From Oscarella lobularis (Eukaryota; Porifera; Homoscleromorpha; Homosclerophorida; Oscarellidae), in NCBI RefSeq assembly GCF_947507565.1, contig NC_089178.1, positions 1,860,001 to 1,924,000 on the forward strand: DNA of 64,000 nucleotides, in the 5' to 3' direction. This document shows, piece after piece, positions 11,800 to 23,500 of this stretch. The number at the start of each line of letters is the position of its first letter. Position 1 is the stretch's first letter. The notes below the pieces were generated by a model. The model was given only the letters and a program-made list of their open reading frames with translations. It was not told the origin of the DNA and did no database searches. Made by a program: the position numbers and the translations under genes.

Positions 11800-12411
11800 T
11801 CGAAGCAGAACGTGGCGTAGAAACAAACGTCCGATTTCGGCGACAACGACGACGACGCGGGAGCCAACAACGATGCAAATTACGGCGTCAGTGAGCGTAT
11901 GGGCGATCGGGTGCCCGTTTTTCGCGATGAAAAAGGCGATCCGTCCACCCTGACGTCGCCGATAACTTTCGCTTCGTTTTTTTTGCAGTGATCTACGACT
12001 ACGAAGCGCTTCGAAATTGATAATTCGCGCTCAAATTTGAAAAACCGTGCGAATATTGGAATAGGTACGCTTTGGGGGCTCCCCGAATCAATTAAATAAA
12101 TAAATTAATTAATTAATTAATCTAGTTCTACTTTGAAAAAGAAACGAACTGCATCAATTTTTGAACAAGCATAGGACTTTTACCCTCCTATGTAAGACCA
12201 AGGAAGTTTTGGTTTGCAGTTCACACTGAGATCGTGCACCACTGGGGCTGTTCGTACCTCCTCTGGTACAGAAATAAAAGCTAAACGCATGATTTAGCAA
12301 TGACAGGTTGATGATTTTTGTCTAGGCACATGCACGCAACCCGAAGGGCCGCCGGACACGCCACGCCTTTCTACTCAGCGACAGCACGTGACGAGCGGAA
12401 AGAGCAAAGAC

Positions 12412-13278
12412 ATGAATACGCTGTCGCGCATTTATCTCGCCTATTTCATTCTTCAGTGCTACGACTCAACGACAACAGGTCGCACCATACAGTTCTCCGG
12501 CCGAACGTGGACAGTGAAGGAGTCCGGCTCGAACGTATATGGCCCCGGTCCAAACTTTTGGTCCCCGGACGACTACCACGTACAGATCGACTCAAATGGC
12601 TCTCTCCACCTCCGAATATCAAACACGACCGGCAAGTGGACGTGCTCGGAGGTCGTCTTGACCGAATCACTTGGCTACGGCACCTATACATGGATTCTCG
12701 ACGCCGAAGCGGATGTCGTAGATCCACAGGCTGTCGTGGGCCTTTTCACCTACTCGCACAACAGCAGTTACGCTCATCGCGAAATCGACGTCGAATTGGC
12801 GCGCTGGGGCGACGCGTCCGAGCCGACGAACGCTCAGTACGTCGTTCAGCCGTGGCACAATCCCGGCAACCTACGTCGATTCGTCGTGCCAAGCGGCGTT
12901 CGAAATGCGTCGTACTCGTTTCGCTGGGCGCCCGATCGGGTTGACTTCGAGACGCGCTGGAAAGACGGAGGTCGATTTTCGTGGACGTTTAACGATTCCG
13001 GCGAAGTGCCGCCGCCCGGCGACGAAACGCCGATCGTCAACTTTTGGCTGTTTCGTGGAGCACCGCCGACGTCCGGTCAACATTTGGAATTGATCGTCAA
13101 GGAATTTCGCTACGTGGCTCTCGGTAATGAATCGCCTACACTGACTTCAGTGTCCAGTGTCTCTAACACAGGGACAAAGGCTTCTACTACTATTACTGCT
13201 TCTACGTCTGGTGCAAAGAAAATCAACTATATGCTCGTTCTTTGTTGTCTGATGGGCATAATGGGTATGGCACTCTGA
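12412..13278 (+). CDS. Secreted GH16-like (laminarinase/concanavalin-fold) protein, intronless, probably GPI-anchored
   Basis: GH16 enzymes cleave beta-1,3/1,4-glucans and galactans with the catalytic signature E-[IL]-D-x-E. Here HREIDVELARWG, about residues 125-135, carries EIDVE intact, so both catalytic Glu residues are present. The start at 12412 (MNTLSRIYLAYFILQCYDS) gives a good signal peptide; an upstream in-frame ATG at 12388 would add eight hydrophilic residues ahead of it. Several Asn-glycosylation sites (NSS, NTT, NAS) are visible. After a Ser/Thr-rich stalk (about residues 250-275) the protein ends in a hydrophobic tail (YMLVLCCLMGIMGMAL), typical of a GPI-anchor signal or a membrane anchor. 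There are no introns in a region of intron-rich genes. The reading resembles bacterial GH16-like proteins more than animal beta-glucan-recognition proteins, but that is recollection and not a search result. Confidence 0.7.
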   Translation: MNTLSRIYLAYFILQCYDSTTTGRTIQFSGRTWTVKESGSNVYGPGPNFWSPDDYHVQIDSNGSLHLRISNTTGKWTCSEVVLTESLGYGTYTWILDAEADVVDPQAVVGLFTYSHNSSYAHREIDVELARWGDASEPTNAQYVVQPWHNPGNLRRFVVPSGVRNASYSFRWAPDRVDFETRWKDGGRFSWTFNDSGEVPPPGDETPIVNFWLFRGAPPTSGQHLELIVKEFRYVALGNESPTLTSVSSVSNTGTKASTTITASTSGAKKINYMLVLCCLMGIMGMAL

Positions 13279-13397
13279 TGTGTTTTTGGTATAGATTAAA
13301 TAGATTAAATAGCCACTGACTGTGGATTAATTTTAAGCCTCGTGTTATTCAACGTGGAATACGGGCGCTCTTGTTTCCCGAACAACGATCCGTACAA

Positions 13398-15296
13398 ATG
13401 GACGATGTGCGATCAAACAGCCGTCCCCGACACCGATTCCCTGTGCACAACGTTCCCACCGTCTTTGAATACCTTCAAAACCCAATTCGGAGCGTTTCGA
13501 AGACGAATTACGATCGTTTCAACGCCCTATCGTCAATCGAACCCGGTAAAAACGATCCGGATGATCGCAAACGCCTCTCGAAAGGACTTCGTCTCTTTAG
13601 AAAGCCTTCCGACGTTGAAAATCCAAGCACTTGACGTCGAAAACGACGACTGGACAGAATCGATTGGCCTCCATACAAAGCAATTGGCGCCGCTGCGAGA
13701 ACCACTGCCCAGGTCAGAATGCGCCGCCTCCGCGCTCGAAGACCTATTAAGAAATTGTTCTCCGTTTGGCGCCGACGTCGTCAAGATCGGAGAAATTGCA
13801 AAAGAAAACGCCGTCGCCTTCGTCTCGAGACAAAACGGTTCATCGGCTCTCTGTTCAGCCGGCTGGGCACGGAATTGAACGGCGTCAGCGCTGTTTGGTG
13901 TGGATGCCCGCGCGGAAAACGAAGGCGATGACGAGAAACAAGGTCTACACTTTAAAAAAATATTGAATAAATTAAAATTCATCAACGGCCACACGGCGTT
14001 GTCTCGCTTCAAACTTTGGTCTGTCACTGTGTCTTTTTAGCTGCGGAGTAGAAGCTGTCCTTTGCCTGAGTCATCCTCGCCTTCACGTCAATTGAGGTAG
14101 TGTTTGCAGAAGTACATAAGTATTGGATCATTTTTGGTTTAGTCCTTACCAGCATACTACATCTCGTTTGCACGTGGCTCTCTTGCCTTGTGACGTTAAG
14201 TACAGAATAGTGTCACGTTCTCCACCTCAGCTACCGAAGGCAAGTCACTTGCTCGATCAAAAATAATTGAGTTTTGACTTGATCGATTGGTTTTAGTTGA
14301 AAAAGACAGTTCATTTTAGGCAGACGCCACTTCTATTAGGAGCCCATTCGTCTGAAGGGTAAACAAGTCTCAAACATGAGTGACGTTTCATTGATGTTTT
14401 TTTATCCAGCGGTATTAGAACCGAACAGCTACACGTCAGGTTAGCATATCATGAAATACAAATAATGACTCCACGTGGAGCTTTTCTTACTTAGTGTATC
14501 CGGTTCGAGTCTCACTGAAAAATCAACTCGAAAGCCCCTTCAGATCACTGCACCGGAAGAAGACGCAGACCCCAGCGTTCCTCAGCGTACGACAGGAGCA
14601 ATGGTCCCCGCTCTTAACGCCGCCTCCATGCAACAAGCGACGATTGCAGTCAAAGACATTTCAGTCGACCTTCCCCCATCCGCATTAACCTTAAAAACGT
14701 CTCTCTCCGCCGAACTTCTCGCCGGCAGTCTCTCCTCCGTGCTCCGCGGTAAAGACCAGCATCTGAACGCGAGCAATTCGACCAGTCAAGTGTCGCCCGG
14801 TCTCTCGCGCATCACTCTACCCCAAGCTCCGTTTGAGTCGTCGTCGGCGGTCGGACTTGGCCCGTCGGCGTCCGGCACGTCGCTCAACTCGCTTCGCGTG
14901 AACTTTCAGGGCTTACGACTAAGCCAGACAGATGTGACGAATAGGACGAAACGAGCGAGTCCGATGCTCGAGGGAGAAGGGCTGCACTTGTCGCCGCGCG
15001 GCGCTGTTTCGTCGCAGCGCATCGAAGTCGTCATCCCATCGCCGGAGCCAAGGACTAGAGAACGTCCGTCCTTGTCCTCAAATGGGAGCCTGTCTGACGA
15101 CGAAGAGATTACGGTTCCGCGCACGCCGGCGCACTCGTTGGCTAGTGCGCCGACCTATAGTCCTGTTCGATTACTAAGAACGGGGCTCGAGGGAGACGAC
15201 GTTGACGCTATCGACGAGGAATCGCATCCCAATACTCAGGTAGAAGAAGACACGTCGGTTGATGATACTTCGATGGGTATGCCATCGCCCAACTAA
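13398..15296 (+). CDS. Unrecognised Ser/Pro-rich protein, multi-exon (5' exons uncertain)
   Basis: The last exon (about 14498-15296) is secure as a long coding frame: VSGSSLTEKSTRKPLQITAP to MGMPSPN, rich in Ser, Pro and Thr with an acidic end. Phase-compatible short exons lead into it: LRSRSCPLPESSSPSRQLS (14041-14096), PYQHTTSRLHVALLPCD and onward (about 14144-14240), QTPLLLGAHSSEGG (about 14322-14358) and GIRTEQLHVS (about 14410-14440). An exon ending ARKTKAMTRNK at about 13942 joins in phase. Upstream, MDDVRSNSRPRHRFPVHNVP from 13398 is a plausible first exon. However, a second frame (13342-13878) is open over the same bases and I could not decide between them. No family is recognised; it is probably a disordered intracellular protein. 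Confidence 0.45.
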
Positions 15297-15385
15297 GGTC
15301 TATTCCTCGTTTTCTCTTTCTTTTATTGAGAACACTATCGCTACTAACTGGCAGTGAAATGCCTTTTTTCCTGTCTCGTTGACGT

Positions 15386-16370
15386 TCAATCGTCTTTTCC
15401 CCTAGATAGCAAATCTGCATGCAGTTCTTTCACGCTCTTCTTGAACTCGTCTTCGTGAAGAATTCCTTCGTCGTCGAACCAGGTTCCGATCGATCTGAAA
15501 AGATGTATTTCACCACCCGATAGAATTTTACAAGGTTTCTTTTTACTTTGTGAATTCTGATTCGAATGTTTGCCCGCCTTTACCGCGCTGCATTTCCATC
15601 ACGAGAGTGAACTCGTGATCAAAGCGTTTCAGGATCGAACGCAGGGCCCAAAACCTGGGTGACGAATCCTGAAAATGGGGTAATTTATAATTAGTAGCAA
15701 TCTGAATCTGATGATTTGGTTACTGTACAAAAGTGCCCAATTCATCAGATAGTTCTCACCGTCTCAAACTTTCAAGCCATTAGGACGCAGTTTGAGATGG
15801 TTTTGTTGGTATATTACAGGTACCGTTTTTTGTTTACCTTTCCCGCTGGATTCTGAACTCCCCAATATACGTAATTCCTCTCTTTGAACGCAGTGAACAA
15901 CGTCAAGATGGACATGAGAAAGAAGTACGTAAGAGAAGTCAAGATCAAATAAGGACATATCAGGTAGAGTACTACAACTAAACACCACATGCTTCAGAGG
16001 ATATCCTAATGAGCAGAAAGCCAAGATGTATTTGGACAGAGGAAACGGAAAGAGATAATCGTAGGCGAGAGCGAAGAGGGACAGAACGCAGGCCAATGAA
16101 CAGATTGCGAGACGAATGTCCATCAAAGAATGAGATTCCTTGCAGCCCATATCGGTTAGTATCTACAGTCGATATATACATGTATGGATGCTAACAGCCG
16201 ACGTTTCTTGCCTTCTTTGCAGCGTCGTCCAAGGCATTCTTCACTTTCGCTCCGTCCCACTTGTCTACCTTAATCGGCTTCTCGTTCAAAGACCACTGGT
16301 ACAAAGAATTGAGCTTGGAGCAAGCTATAAAGGCAATCGGTACCTTGAAAGACGAGTCTTTTTTACTCAT
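15386..16370 (-). CDS. SPCS2: Signal peptidase complex subunit 2 (SPC25), multi-exon
   Basis: SPCS2 is the two-helix accessory subunit of the ER signal peptidase complex. Minus strand: the start at 16370 gives MSKKDSSFKVPIAFIACSKL, then LNEKPIKVDKWDGAKVKNAL and DDAAKK, which matches the family motif KIDKWDG..VKNSLDD. The next exon holds DIRLAICSLACVLSLFALAYDY and LFPFPLSKYILAFCSLGYP, the two membrane helices flanking the conserved YDYLxPFP turn. Later exons are shorter, and the last encodes SIGTWFDDEGILHEDEF to ELHADLLSRGKDD at the stop (15386). TTTATT at about 15322 reads AATAAA on this strand, about 60 bases past the stop. The 3' end converges on the Ser/Pro-rich gene, whose stop is only about 90 bases away. 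Confidence 0.88.
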
Positions 16371-16399
16371 TTTTTCTTGTCTAGCGCGCGCCGTTGTTC

Positions 16400-18400
16400 T
16401 GTAGCTGGCACGTGGCAGAAAAGACCGTTGTTGAAGGAGCCGGCCGACGAAGGAGCCGGCCGCATCGCCTTGAAAAAGAATTTGCCTTTGCTACAGCGTG
16501 TGCGACAAGATCCCTAGAGGCGTATCAAGTCTGCGATCGCCGCAAAAGTGAAAGAACCCAAGTAGGACGCTCAAAACTCCGCTCTCCGCAACTTCGTAGC
16601 AGCGAACGGCATCAAGAGCGCTTCTTAATGCCTTTAGACTGATAAAGAAGGGGTAGAGGCCTAAAACGCATCGGAGAAACAGTGCGCGAGCCAAGTGTTT
16701 AGCACAACGCTCATTTATCGTTTGAAATCGCGGGATTTGTTATGGAGCCCTGAGTTATAGCTTGGTAAATTGGCTCACCTCTCAGATTCCTATTTTTAAT
16801 GCTTAAAACAGCTGGCATGATTTGACCTCGTTTGTGTCAGATTCACCTCAAACTGTTATTTATTTTAATACTTCTTTCTCTCGTTTTATAGAATGGATTG
16901 TGGGTATGAAGAAGAAGGAGACGAAGAGGTAGACCGCGGTCCCAACGTCCTCGGCAGGACGGGTTGGTCCAACTGTGGGACCACGAAGACTTGTAACTTC
17001 CTTATAGTTGCAGTCCTCTAAACTGCCTGTATGCCTCCTTTTGGTATGAGGCCATAACGTCTAAAAGGCCAGCGTCTCCTGGGCAGGCCTACATCAACTG
17101 CTTGTGGTTGTGCGGCCCCGAGAAGGAAAACTGCCTACTTACGGCTTGCATCTCCTATTTGAGGCTACCATTATTATTAGTAGTCTCTCCAGGAGAATGA
17201 CGCCTACAGAAAAAATGTGTGCCTGCAAGCGTCTTCTTTATGTATTTGCAGGCACACACAGCCAAGGTCTAGATCAAAACGAGGAAAAAAGATTGCAGGT
17301 ACGCATAGAACGTATTGTCTATTTTTCACTAATGTTCATTGATAGGGTTTGGGGTCCTGAGCATGACCCCGTCATTAAAAACTGCTCTGGGGTCCTGGGC
17401 ATGACCCCAATAAAAAAACTGCTCCGGGGTCCTGGGCAAGACCCCGTCAACAAAAACTGCCCGCGAAAGAAAAAGAAAAGGTCCGTTCGTTTTTTCCTTT
17501 TTATTGAAATAAAATGTCTGTACTCTGGCCTTTTCTCCATGGCGGCGGCAGCGCACGCGGGGTGCACCACCCCGCCGGTGCCCTAATCTAACCTACCCTA
17601 TCTATCCTAACGCGCAGCAAGGCGTGTAAATCATGTTATGCGCCTACTAAAAGCTACACATGCAAAACTGCACAAGTCCGCTCTTCGTATCTGCTGTTTG
17701 GGTATTTCACTCTTTAGTAGAAGACGTACCATCTATCCTGCAAGAAAACAGCTGTCATCTGTGAAGAGACAGGATCTCTTTGCCTGCAACGCAGTGTATG
17801 CATATTGATACAACAGTTCTTTCGCGCGCAATTATTCACAAAAATTCTATTCAGAGCCCTTCACACGTGACCCCAACGGGTCACATGCAAAGAGGTTTGT
17901 ATTTTCTGGAAACGACGTCATGCGTGTGTGGCCCGGAGTGCTCTCACGCGCATTACGTCACTGCCGTCCAATCCTGGAAAACCTCTCTTACCTTTCTCTG
18001 AGAAAGTGAGATCGACGTCAACGCCGCTTAGGCTGAAAAGAAAGGTATGTTATAAGTTAGAGTAGAGCAGACAGCACACGCGTCATCCCATTGCATTAAT
18101 GAAACCATAGATATGATTATAGACACCGGGATAGAATCCCCTGAAAGCAAATAAATGCCCAGCGCTGTATCTGCGGCCGGCCAAAGTTAACGTTAAAACG
18201 TAGTCCTATAATATGGAGTCTACACGCAGCAGAGCTAGTAAAACAAAGGAGCTTGGGAACTCGGGGACTCGGGGTTAATCCCAGGTTTGGGGACCTAAGG
18301 GGTTAATCCCGTTTTTTGCACAAGCAATCAACGGGGAGGGAAGAAGAGGAGTAGGCGGAACGCTAGGCCCGTAAACCTCCAGATGAAGTCTTATGCGTTT
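16400..18400. other. Gene-poor accessory stretch
   Basis: No gene is recognised over about 2 kb. It holds a short direct repeat (gaaggagccggccg twice, about 16433-16465), a three-copy tandem repeat at 17351-17462, a small palindrome near 17869 (tgaccc-caac-gggtca), and two ggttaatccc-containing near-repeats at 18272-18310. A minus-strand frame at 16491-16694 reads as a hydrophobic segment but matches nothing I know. Confidence 0.5.
17351..17462. repeat. Three-copy tandem repeat, about 39 bp unit
   Basis: Three successive copies begin ggggtcctgagcatgacccc, ggggtcctgggcatgacccc and ggggtcctgggcaagacccc, each followed by an A-rich spacer ending aactgc. The first half of each unit is itself a dyad (ggggtc..gacccc), so each copy could form a small hairpin. 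Confidence 0.8.
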
Positions 18401-18410
18401 TGTTACCTAA

Positions 18411-18585
18411 GGTGACGATTAAAAGGCCTCCGGCAGCACTCATGTCAACAGCTTGTACACCCCATCAACCAACAAATCATCACCAGCAAAACATGGAAAT
18501 CACTGACAAGCTTGATGATGTTAGTGACAGGCTTGTGACTATTGAAAAACTAATAAGAGAAAAGGAGATTTCCTGCTGCCCAATA
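18411..18585 (+). other. Exon-like coiled-coil frame, gene unknown
   Basis: After a plausible acceptor (cctaag) the plus strand reads VTIKRPPAALMSTACTPHQP, then about 20 residues, then DKLDDVSDRLVTIEKLIREK and EISCCPI, ending at a good donor (ag|gtaagt). The second half would form a coiled coil. I found no connecting exons, so it may be an isolated exon, a gene remnant or chance. Confidence 0.25.
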
Positions 18586-18862
18586 GGTAAGTCCTACGCG
18601 TGAAGCTTACAAACGGGTTTTGAAATAATTTCTACAAATTAGGAATGGTAGTAGGAATGCTAAACCTTTTAGCTTCCTGGAAGGGTCACGTCTTAAAAGA
18701 TTCAAACACGTGAAAAGTGCTGCCGGCGGGGAAGCTGTCACACCGTTGGTGGATGCCGAGCGGATACAAGCACGGGCAACGACGCGAGTCGGTAGAAGTG
18801 TCCTTGTGTTTTGCCTTCTGATTTCAATGAGGCCAGACAATGTAGCAGCGCTGCATTTACAG

Positions 18863-19058
18863 ACAGAGTCACACTAGATGAAACGCCTCGAAATCGCGCA
18901 CCATACATGTTAAAACATAAAAACTTCTAACACGGGATCACAAACGTTTCATTGATTGCCAATGAAACGTTTGAACGCTTCGTTTTTCATTGTCAATCAA
19001 TGAAACGTTTGCGTCCCCGTGTTGAGATTTCGAGGCGTTTCATCTGGTGTGACTGTGT
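18863..19058. mobile_element. MITE-like element with long nested inverted repeats
   Basis: The outer arms are about 18863-18893 and 19026-19058: gtcacactagatgaaacgcc on the left, and the right arm's reverse complement differs by one base in 28. Inner arms around gtttcattgattg (left, ends about 18958) and caatcaatgaaac (right, from about 18996) pair again, with acacgggatcacaaacgttt matching near the right arm. The about 196-bp element has no coding capacity. It is non-autonomous, about 500 bases upstream of PPIL3. Confidence 0.7.
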
Positions 19059-19567
19059 CGTCACAGCACCAGCTGCATTGTGTACGGCTATTGAAAACGG
19101 AAGCAAAATGAATGAAGCTTTTCCATTAATACTGTCTCAGCTGTTCTCGACTGCTGCACCAGTATCTGTCTGTTATTGTGCATGTAATCAGTCTGTCTAA
19201 TACAACTGAACTGGTTTATTCAGTGACCGTTATGCATTAATCAGACTCAAATAAACATGCTTACCGACTTTTGACGACAAAGGAGGCGATGGGACGCCTG
19301 CGCCCAACCACGTGGTGAGAAAAACGCAGGTTTCGCTGGTTCGTTTACCACTAAAAGAACACAGTAAGCACAAACAACGTCGAAAAAAGTTAGAAACTCC
19401 TCACAGCCACCCACAGCCACTGCGCTTTGATCCAATCCAAATCCTGGTCGATTTTTCTGGCTGCCTAGCGCACGTGCCACGTTGTTGCGTCCCGGATCCC
19501 AATAAGCCAAATGGTGCTTCTTTTTCTGTTCGAACGAAATCACGGAGAGCCGTCTTCTTTTATTTAG

Positions 19568-20263
19568 GCAGTGACACTCAAAACGGATCTTGGGGACATC
19601 AAAATCGAACTTGCATGTGACGAAGTTCCTAAAGCGTGCGAGGTTAGCATAAACCAGCACCCCAACAACTTCATACTGGCTCTCACAGAACTTTCTCGCT
19701 CTTTGCGCAAGTGGCTACTACGACAACTGCCTTTTCCACAGGTCTTTCCGAACCATAGGGCTATCTTTCAAGATTCCAAAGCGTGCTTCTCCTAGAAACA
19801 TCAAAGGCTTTATGGTTCAGACAGGAGATCCTACTGGTACAGGAAAAGGAGGCACGAGCATATGGAATAGGAAATTTGAAGACGAAATTAGCGATGCATT
19901 AAAAGTTGGTCTTGTGTAAATTGGTAAAAGGGATTATTGATTCATTGGCCCCCTTTCCCAGCATTCCAGCAGAGGCATTGTATCGATGGCCAACAATGGG
20001 CCCGATACCAATGCTTCGCAGTTTTTCATTACCTATGCTCGGCAGTCGCATCTAGATGGAAAATACACGGTGTTTGGGAAGTAAGTTCTTCCGGCGTGGT
20101 TTGACGATGATGATGACTATAAGGGCTTTTCGTTAGAGTCATATATGGGTTTGAAACTCTGGATGATTTGGAGAAGGTACCTTCAGATGAGAAGACGTAT
20201 AGGCCCAAGACGGAAATAAGACTTCGAAACGTTAAAATTCATGCTAATCCTTTTGCACCTTAG
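19568..20263 (+). CDS. PPIL3: Peptidyl-prolyl isomerase-like 3 (cyclophilin J), multi-exon; first codons not located
   Basis: PPIL3 is a small spliceosome-associated cyclophilin. Exon A begins at 19568 after tttag with [20 protein letters not shown] and PKACE (family MSVTLHTDVGDIKIEVFCERTPKTCE). Exon B reads [18 protein letters not shown], exon [21 protein letters not shown] and [16 protein letters not shown], and exon [21 protein letters not shown] and [20 protein letters not shown]. The last exon ends KIHANPFAP at 20263. The catalytic cyclophilin core ([27 protein letters not shown]) is complete. The initiator must come from a short upstream exon I could not pin down. AATAAA at about 20421 is a plausible polyadenylation signal. 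Confidence 0.9.
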
Positions 20264-20533
20264 AACTAGAAATTTTAGAAATAAGGTATAGGTGCGCCTC
20301 CGTAGCAAAGCTTACCCTTCACTCTTCCGGCAGTTTCCTGTTAAGAATTTGGCTAGATAGATTCCCAAAATCGAAATGCTAAATGACGATCTTGTGTGAT
20401 GCAATTCCAAGTCAAACACTCAATAAACCAAACGGTCCCTCACTTTCAAGTAGTCCTAACAGAAAAAAAAAGTCAACCCTACAGACAATCGTGCATAGTG
20501 GGGAGAACAATACTGACACAGTGAGAAGAAACC

Positions 20534-23500
20534 CTACGCAAACGACACGCAACCAGATGGTAGATCATCGCCTCGCTTGAACATCTGCACACCATCCGAC
20601 ACGGCGTGGCTCTTACCTCCTGCTTCATTTTGAGCTCGAATTGTCACGAACACCAAACTTCCGCTTTCACCAGGGTCCACGTCCATGCTCATCGTCTGAT
20701 TGAGCCCAATCCACGTGAACGGTACGACATCGTCGGAACCGATGCTTTTTCCGATGCCCCATTCGTAAAATGCAATACCCGACTCTCTGTCGTAGAAATC
20801 AAACCACGACGATACGATGGGCTCGTCGGAGTACTGACAGTCGTAATCGAACTCTCTGCCTTCGATCACATATCCAGCCACCGGCGATGTCATGTCCACG
20901 GTTACGCCATCCGACGTAGATACGGACGACAAGCCAGCTCCATTCGTTCCATACACTGAACAATAGTAGATGCGTCTGTCTTCCAGGATTAAGTTGGAGA
21001 AGTTCCATTCTGTAGAATTGATGCTTTCAGTTCTTACGTGCACGTTGCATAAACCAGCTGATGATCCCAAGCAAACGCTGTACTCCATCACACCGCTCTC
21101 GGCGTCAATGAAACTGTCCCAGCTACAGTCGACGAACGATGTCTCGCTCTGATACATCTTGTCTTGCTTTCCCTTTCCATCGTACACGTTTCCACTAACG
21201 GGAGACGTCGTGTCGATTAGAATTCCGTCCGAAGATATAACGGTGCGATATCCAGCTGCATTGTAACACGAGACCGTCGAATAGTAAGTCATTCCCGGTG
21301 ACATCGTACAGTGAGTGCACGATCCCTCGGTGCTGAGTCCGACTGATTGAGGACGCATGAGTTGACTTCCTCCCGGTGCCGTGCCGACGTACCACCAACA
21401 GTCGACGATCTTTGTTTCGTTATCAGTCATTCTGCCCCACGAAGCGGAATAGCCTTCGATAGACAGTTGGAAATCTAAATCGTAATTTTCTGAACCGTCG
21501 AAGATATACGATGAGACCGGTGCCGTCGTGTCGTGCATAACCCAAACCGATCGACGATACGTGTCCAGATTGGCTTTGTTTCTGGCTCGAACGATGACTT
21601 GATATTCAATTTGCGTTGTCAAGTTGAGCGATGCTGAGAACGACGTAACTTGCCCAACGTCTTCGTTGAAGACGGAGTCTCCTTGTCGATTGATCAAAGT
21701 CCAATGATACGATGCGATGCCGCTTTCGTCGTCACGGAAATCCGTCCAGAATCCAGCAATTGCCGTCATTCCACTCTCTACTCCAGAAATACTGAACGAA
21801 ACACTTCCACCCGATGGCGGTGTTCCGTCTACGGTAAATCCATCAGATTTCGACGTAGAGAACTTGCCGATTTCGGAGTAACACGTCAAAATAGTCGAGT
21901 ATGACGATCCGTGAGTCCACGTGTCTACACTTACGGAGATGGTTCCTGTCCCGCTTGAGGCGACGTCTCTTTCCCATACGCTCTCAGACGACGTTTGTAG
22001 TGCAATGGAAACTGTACACCGATCAACAACGCTTTCCGGATCGTGGAATCCACTCCATGATGCCGTGAACGTTGCATTGATTGCGTAAAAATCTTCGTCT
22101 ACAACGTCGCCAGACACAGGTGGAGTTAGATCAATGAGTACCGGTGACGACTGAACGTCGATGTACGTCGCAAAATTGTCCAAGGAAGCGTGAATACTGA
22201 CGTAGTAGTACGACCCCTGTATAATGACGCAGTCACTACACGTAGCGTTTCTCTCAGTCCCAACAGCTGTGTAACGAAGTATCTGAGCGCCACCAGGAAC
22301 AGATCCTATGCTGTAACGATATTCGTAGCCGAGTTCCGATGATCTGGTGTTCATCTCATTCTTCCAATCCCAAGACACTCCAATGGACATTTCGCTATAG
22401 TTAACTGTGACGTCGCAACAGTCGTCTTCACTCAGAACATTACTAGGTGACGGAAAGGTAAACACTTCGGCTGTTGCATCTGAGACAAGTCCAACAAGAT
22501 TGATTGCTCGTGCTGAAACCGACATTGAGCTTTCATAAAGATTGTTGGCTGATATAAAAGTATAGAATGATCCCATTTGCGGCTGCACGAATATAGTGTC
22601 TGAAGAATTTGATGATGACGGTGAAAAATTGATCTCCATGGACTCAATCGCCGATTGAGGATCACGATAATCTTTCCATTCCATAGTAAACGATGAGTCG
22701 TCGAATTGCACCAGTGAAATAGATCCAGACTGAGGTGGAGATGCGTCGATACTTTGATGTGCCGATGATGCCGTCAAATTGGCCATGTTGCTGCAGTTCA
22801 CGTATACGTTCACCTTATCTGTCGTGGCATATCCACTAATATCGAAGTCGACTGTCTGTTGTTCGAATCCCACCAATTGGTGTTCAATGGACCATCCAAT
22901 TTGAGCCATTGCTATCATCAAACACTCGGGAGGACCACTATCCGGATCGCTTGCTCCACTCCAAAGTGCTCTTAGAATGTCGTTTGAAATCCATGTCAGA
23001 GATGTTACAGAACCTGGATCTGGATCTGTCAAGTCGACGACGAAGCCGTCTGACGATGCTACGCTTTTCAGTCCGGCGCCGTTTGTAGCTTCGACTGTGA
23101 TGATGTATTTGCTTCCGGGAATGAATGAGCACGAGTCACACTCGGCGCTTGTGCTAACAGTCACGTCACTAGCAGCAAGAACCTGGCACCCGTCCACGTT
23201 CGTTCCGATTGACCATCTGTAGCTGACAATAGAGCTTTCATCGTCAGTGAAACCAGTCCAATGGGATCCGATGCCTCTAGCGCTATACCACCAATCGATA
23301 TCAGCGCCAGAGATTCCGTCAAACACAATACCCGCTCGAGGTGGAGAAATGTCAATTACGAGTCCTTCTGAAGACGCTACGGATGACAGTCCTGCACGAT
23401 TGAATGCTCTCACCGTTACAACGTAAGTACTGTTCGCTGTTAGATTAAGTCCTGTGTGTACGGCAAACGTATTCAGTTTGACGTTAGAGAAAGGAAGCGT

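Noticed and set aside
13342-13878. 178-codon plus frame starting at a GTG, and the 164-codon minus frame over the same bases
   Set aside because: There is no ATG, and the frames overlap a better spliced model that joins in phase to the exons at 14041 onward. Kept only as an alternative within that entry.
16491-16694. Minus-strand hydrophobic frame (MARALFLRCVLGLYPFFISL start)
   Set aside because: No family is recognised, no splice partners were found, and the plus strand is open over the same bases. It could be a remnant but cannot be supported as a gene.
17104-17586. 160-codon plus frame
   Set aside because: It spans a tandem repeat and low-complexity A-rich spacers and shows no recognisable domain.
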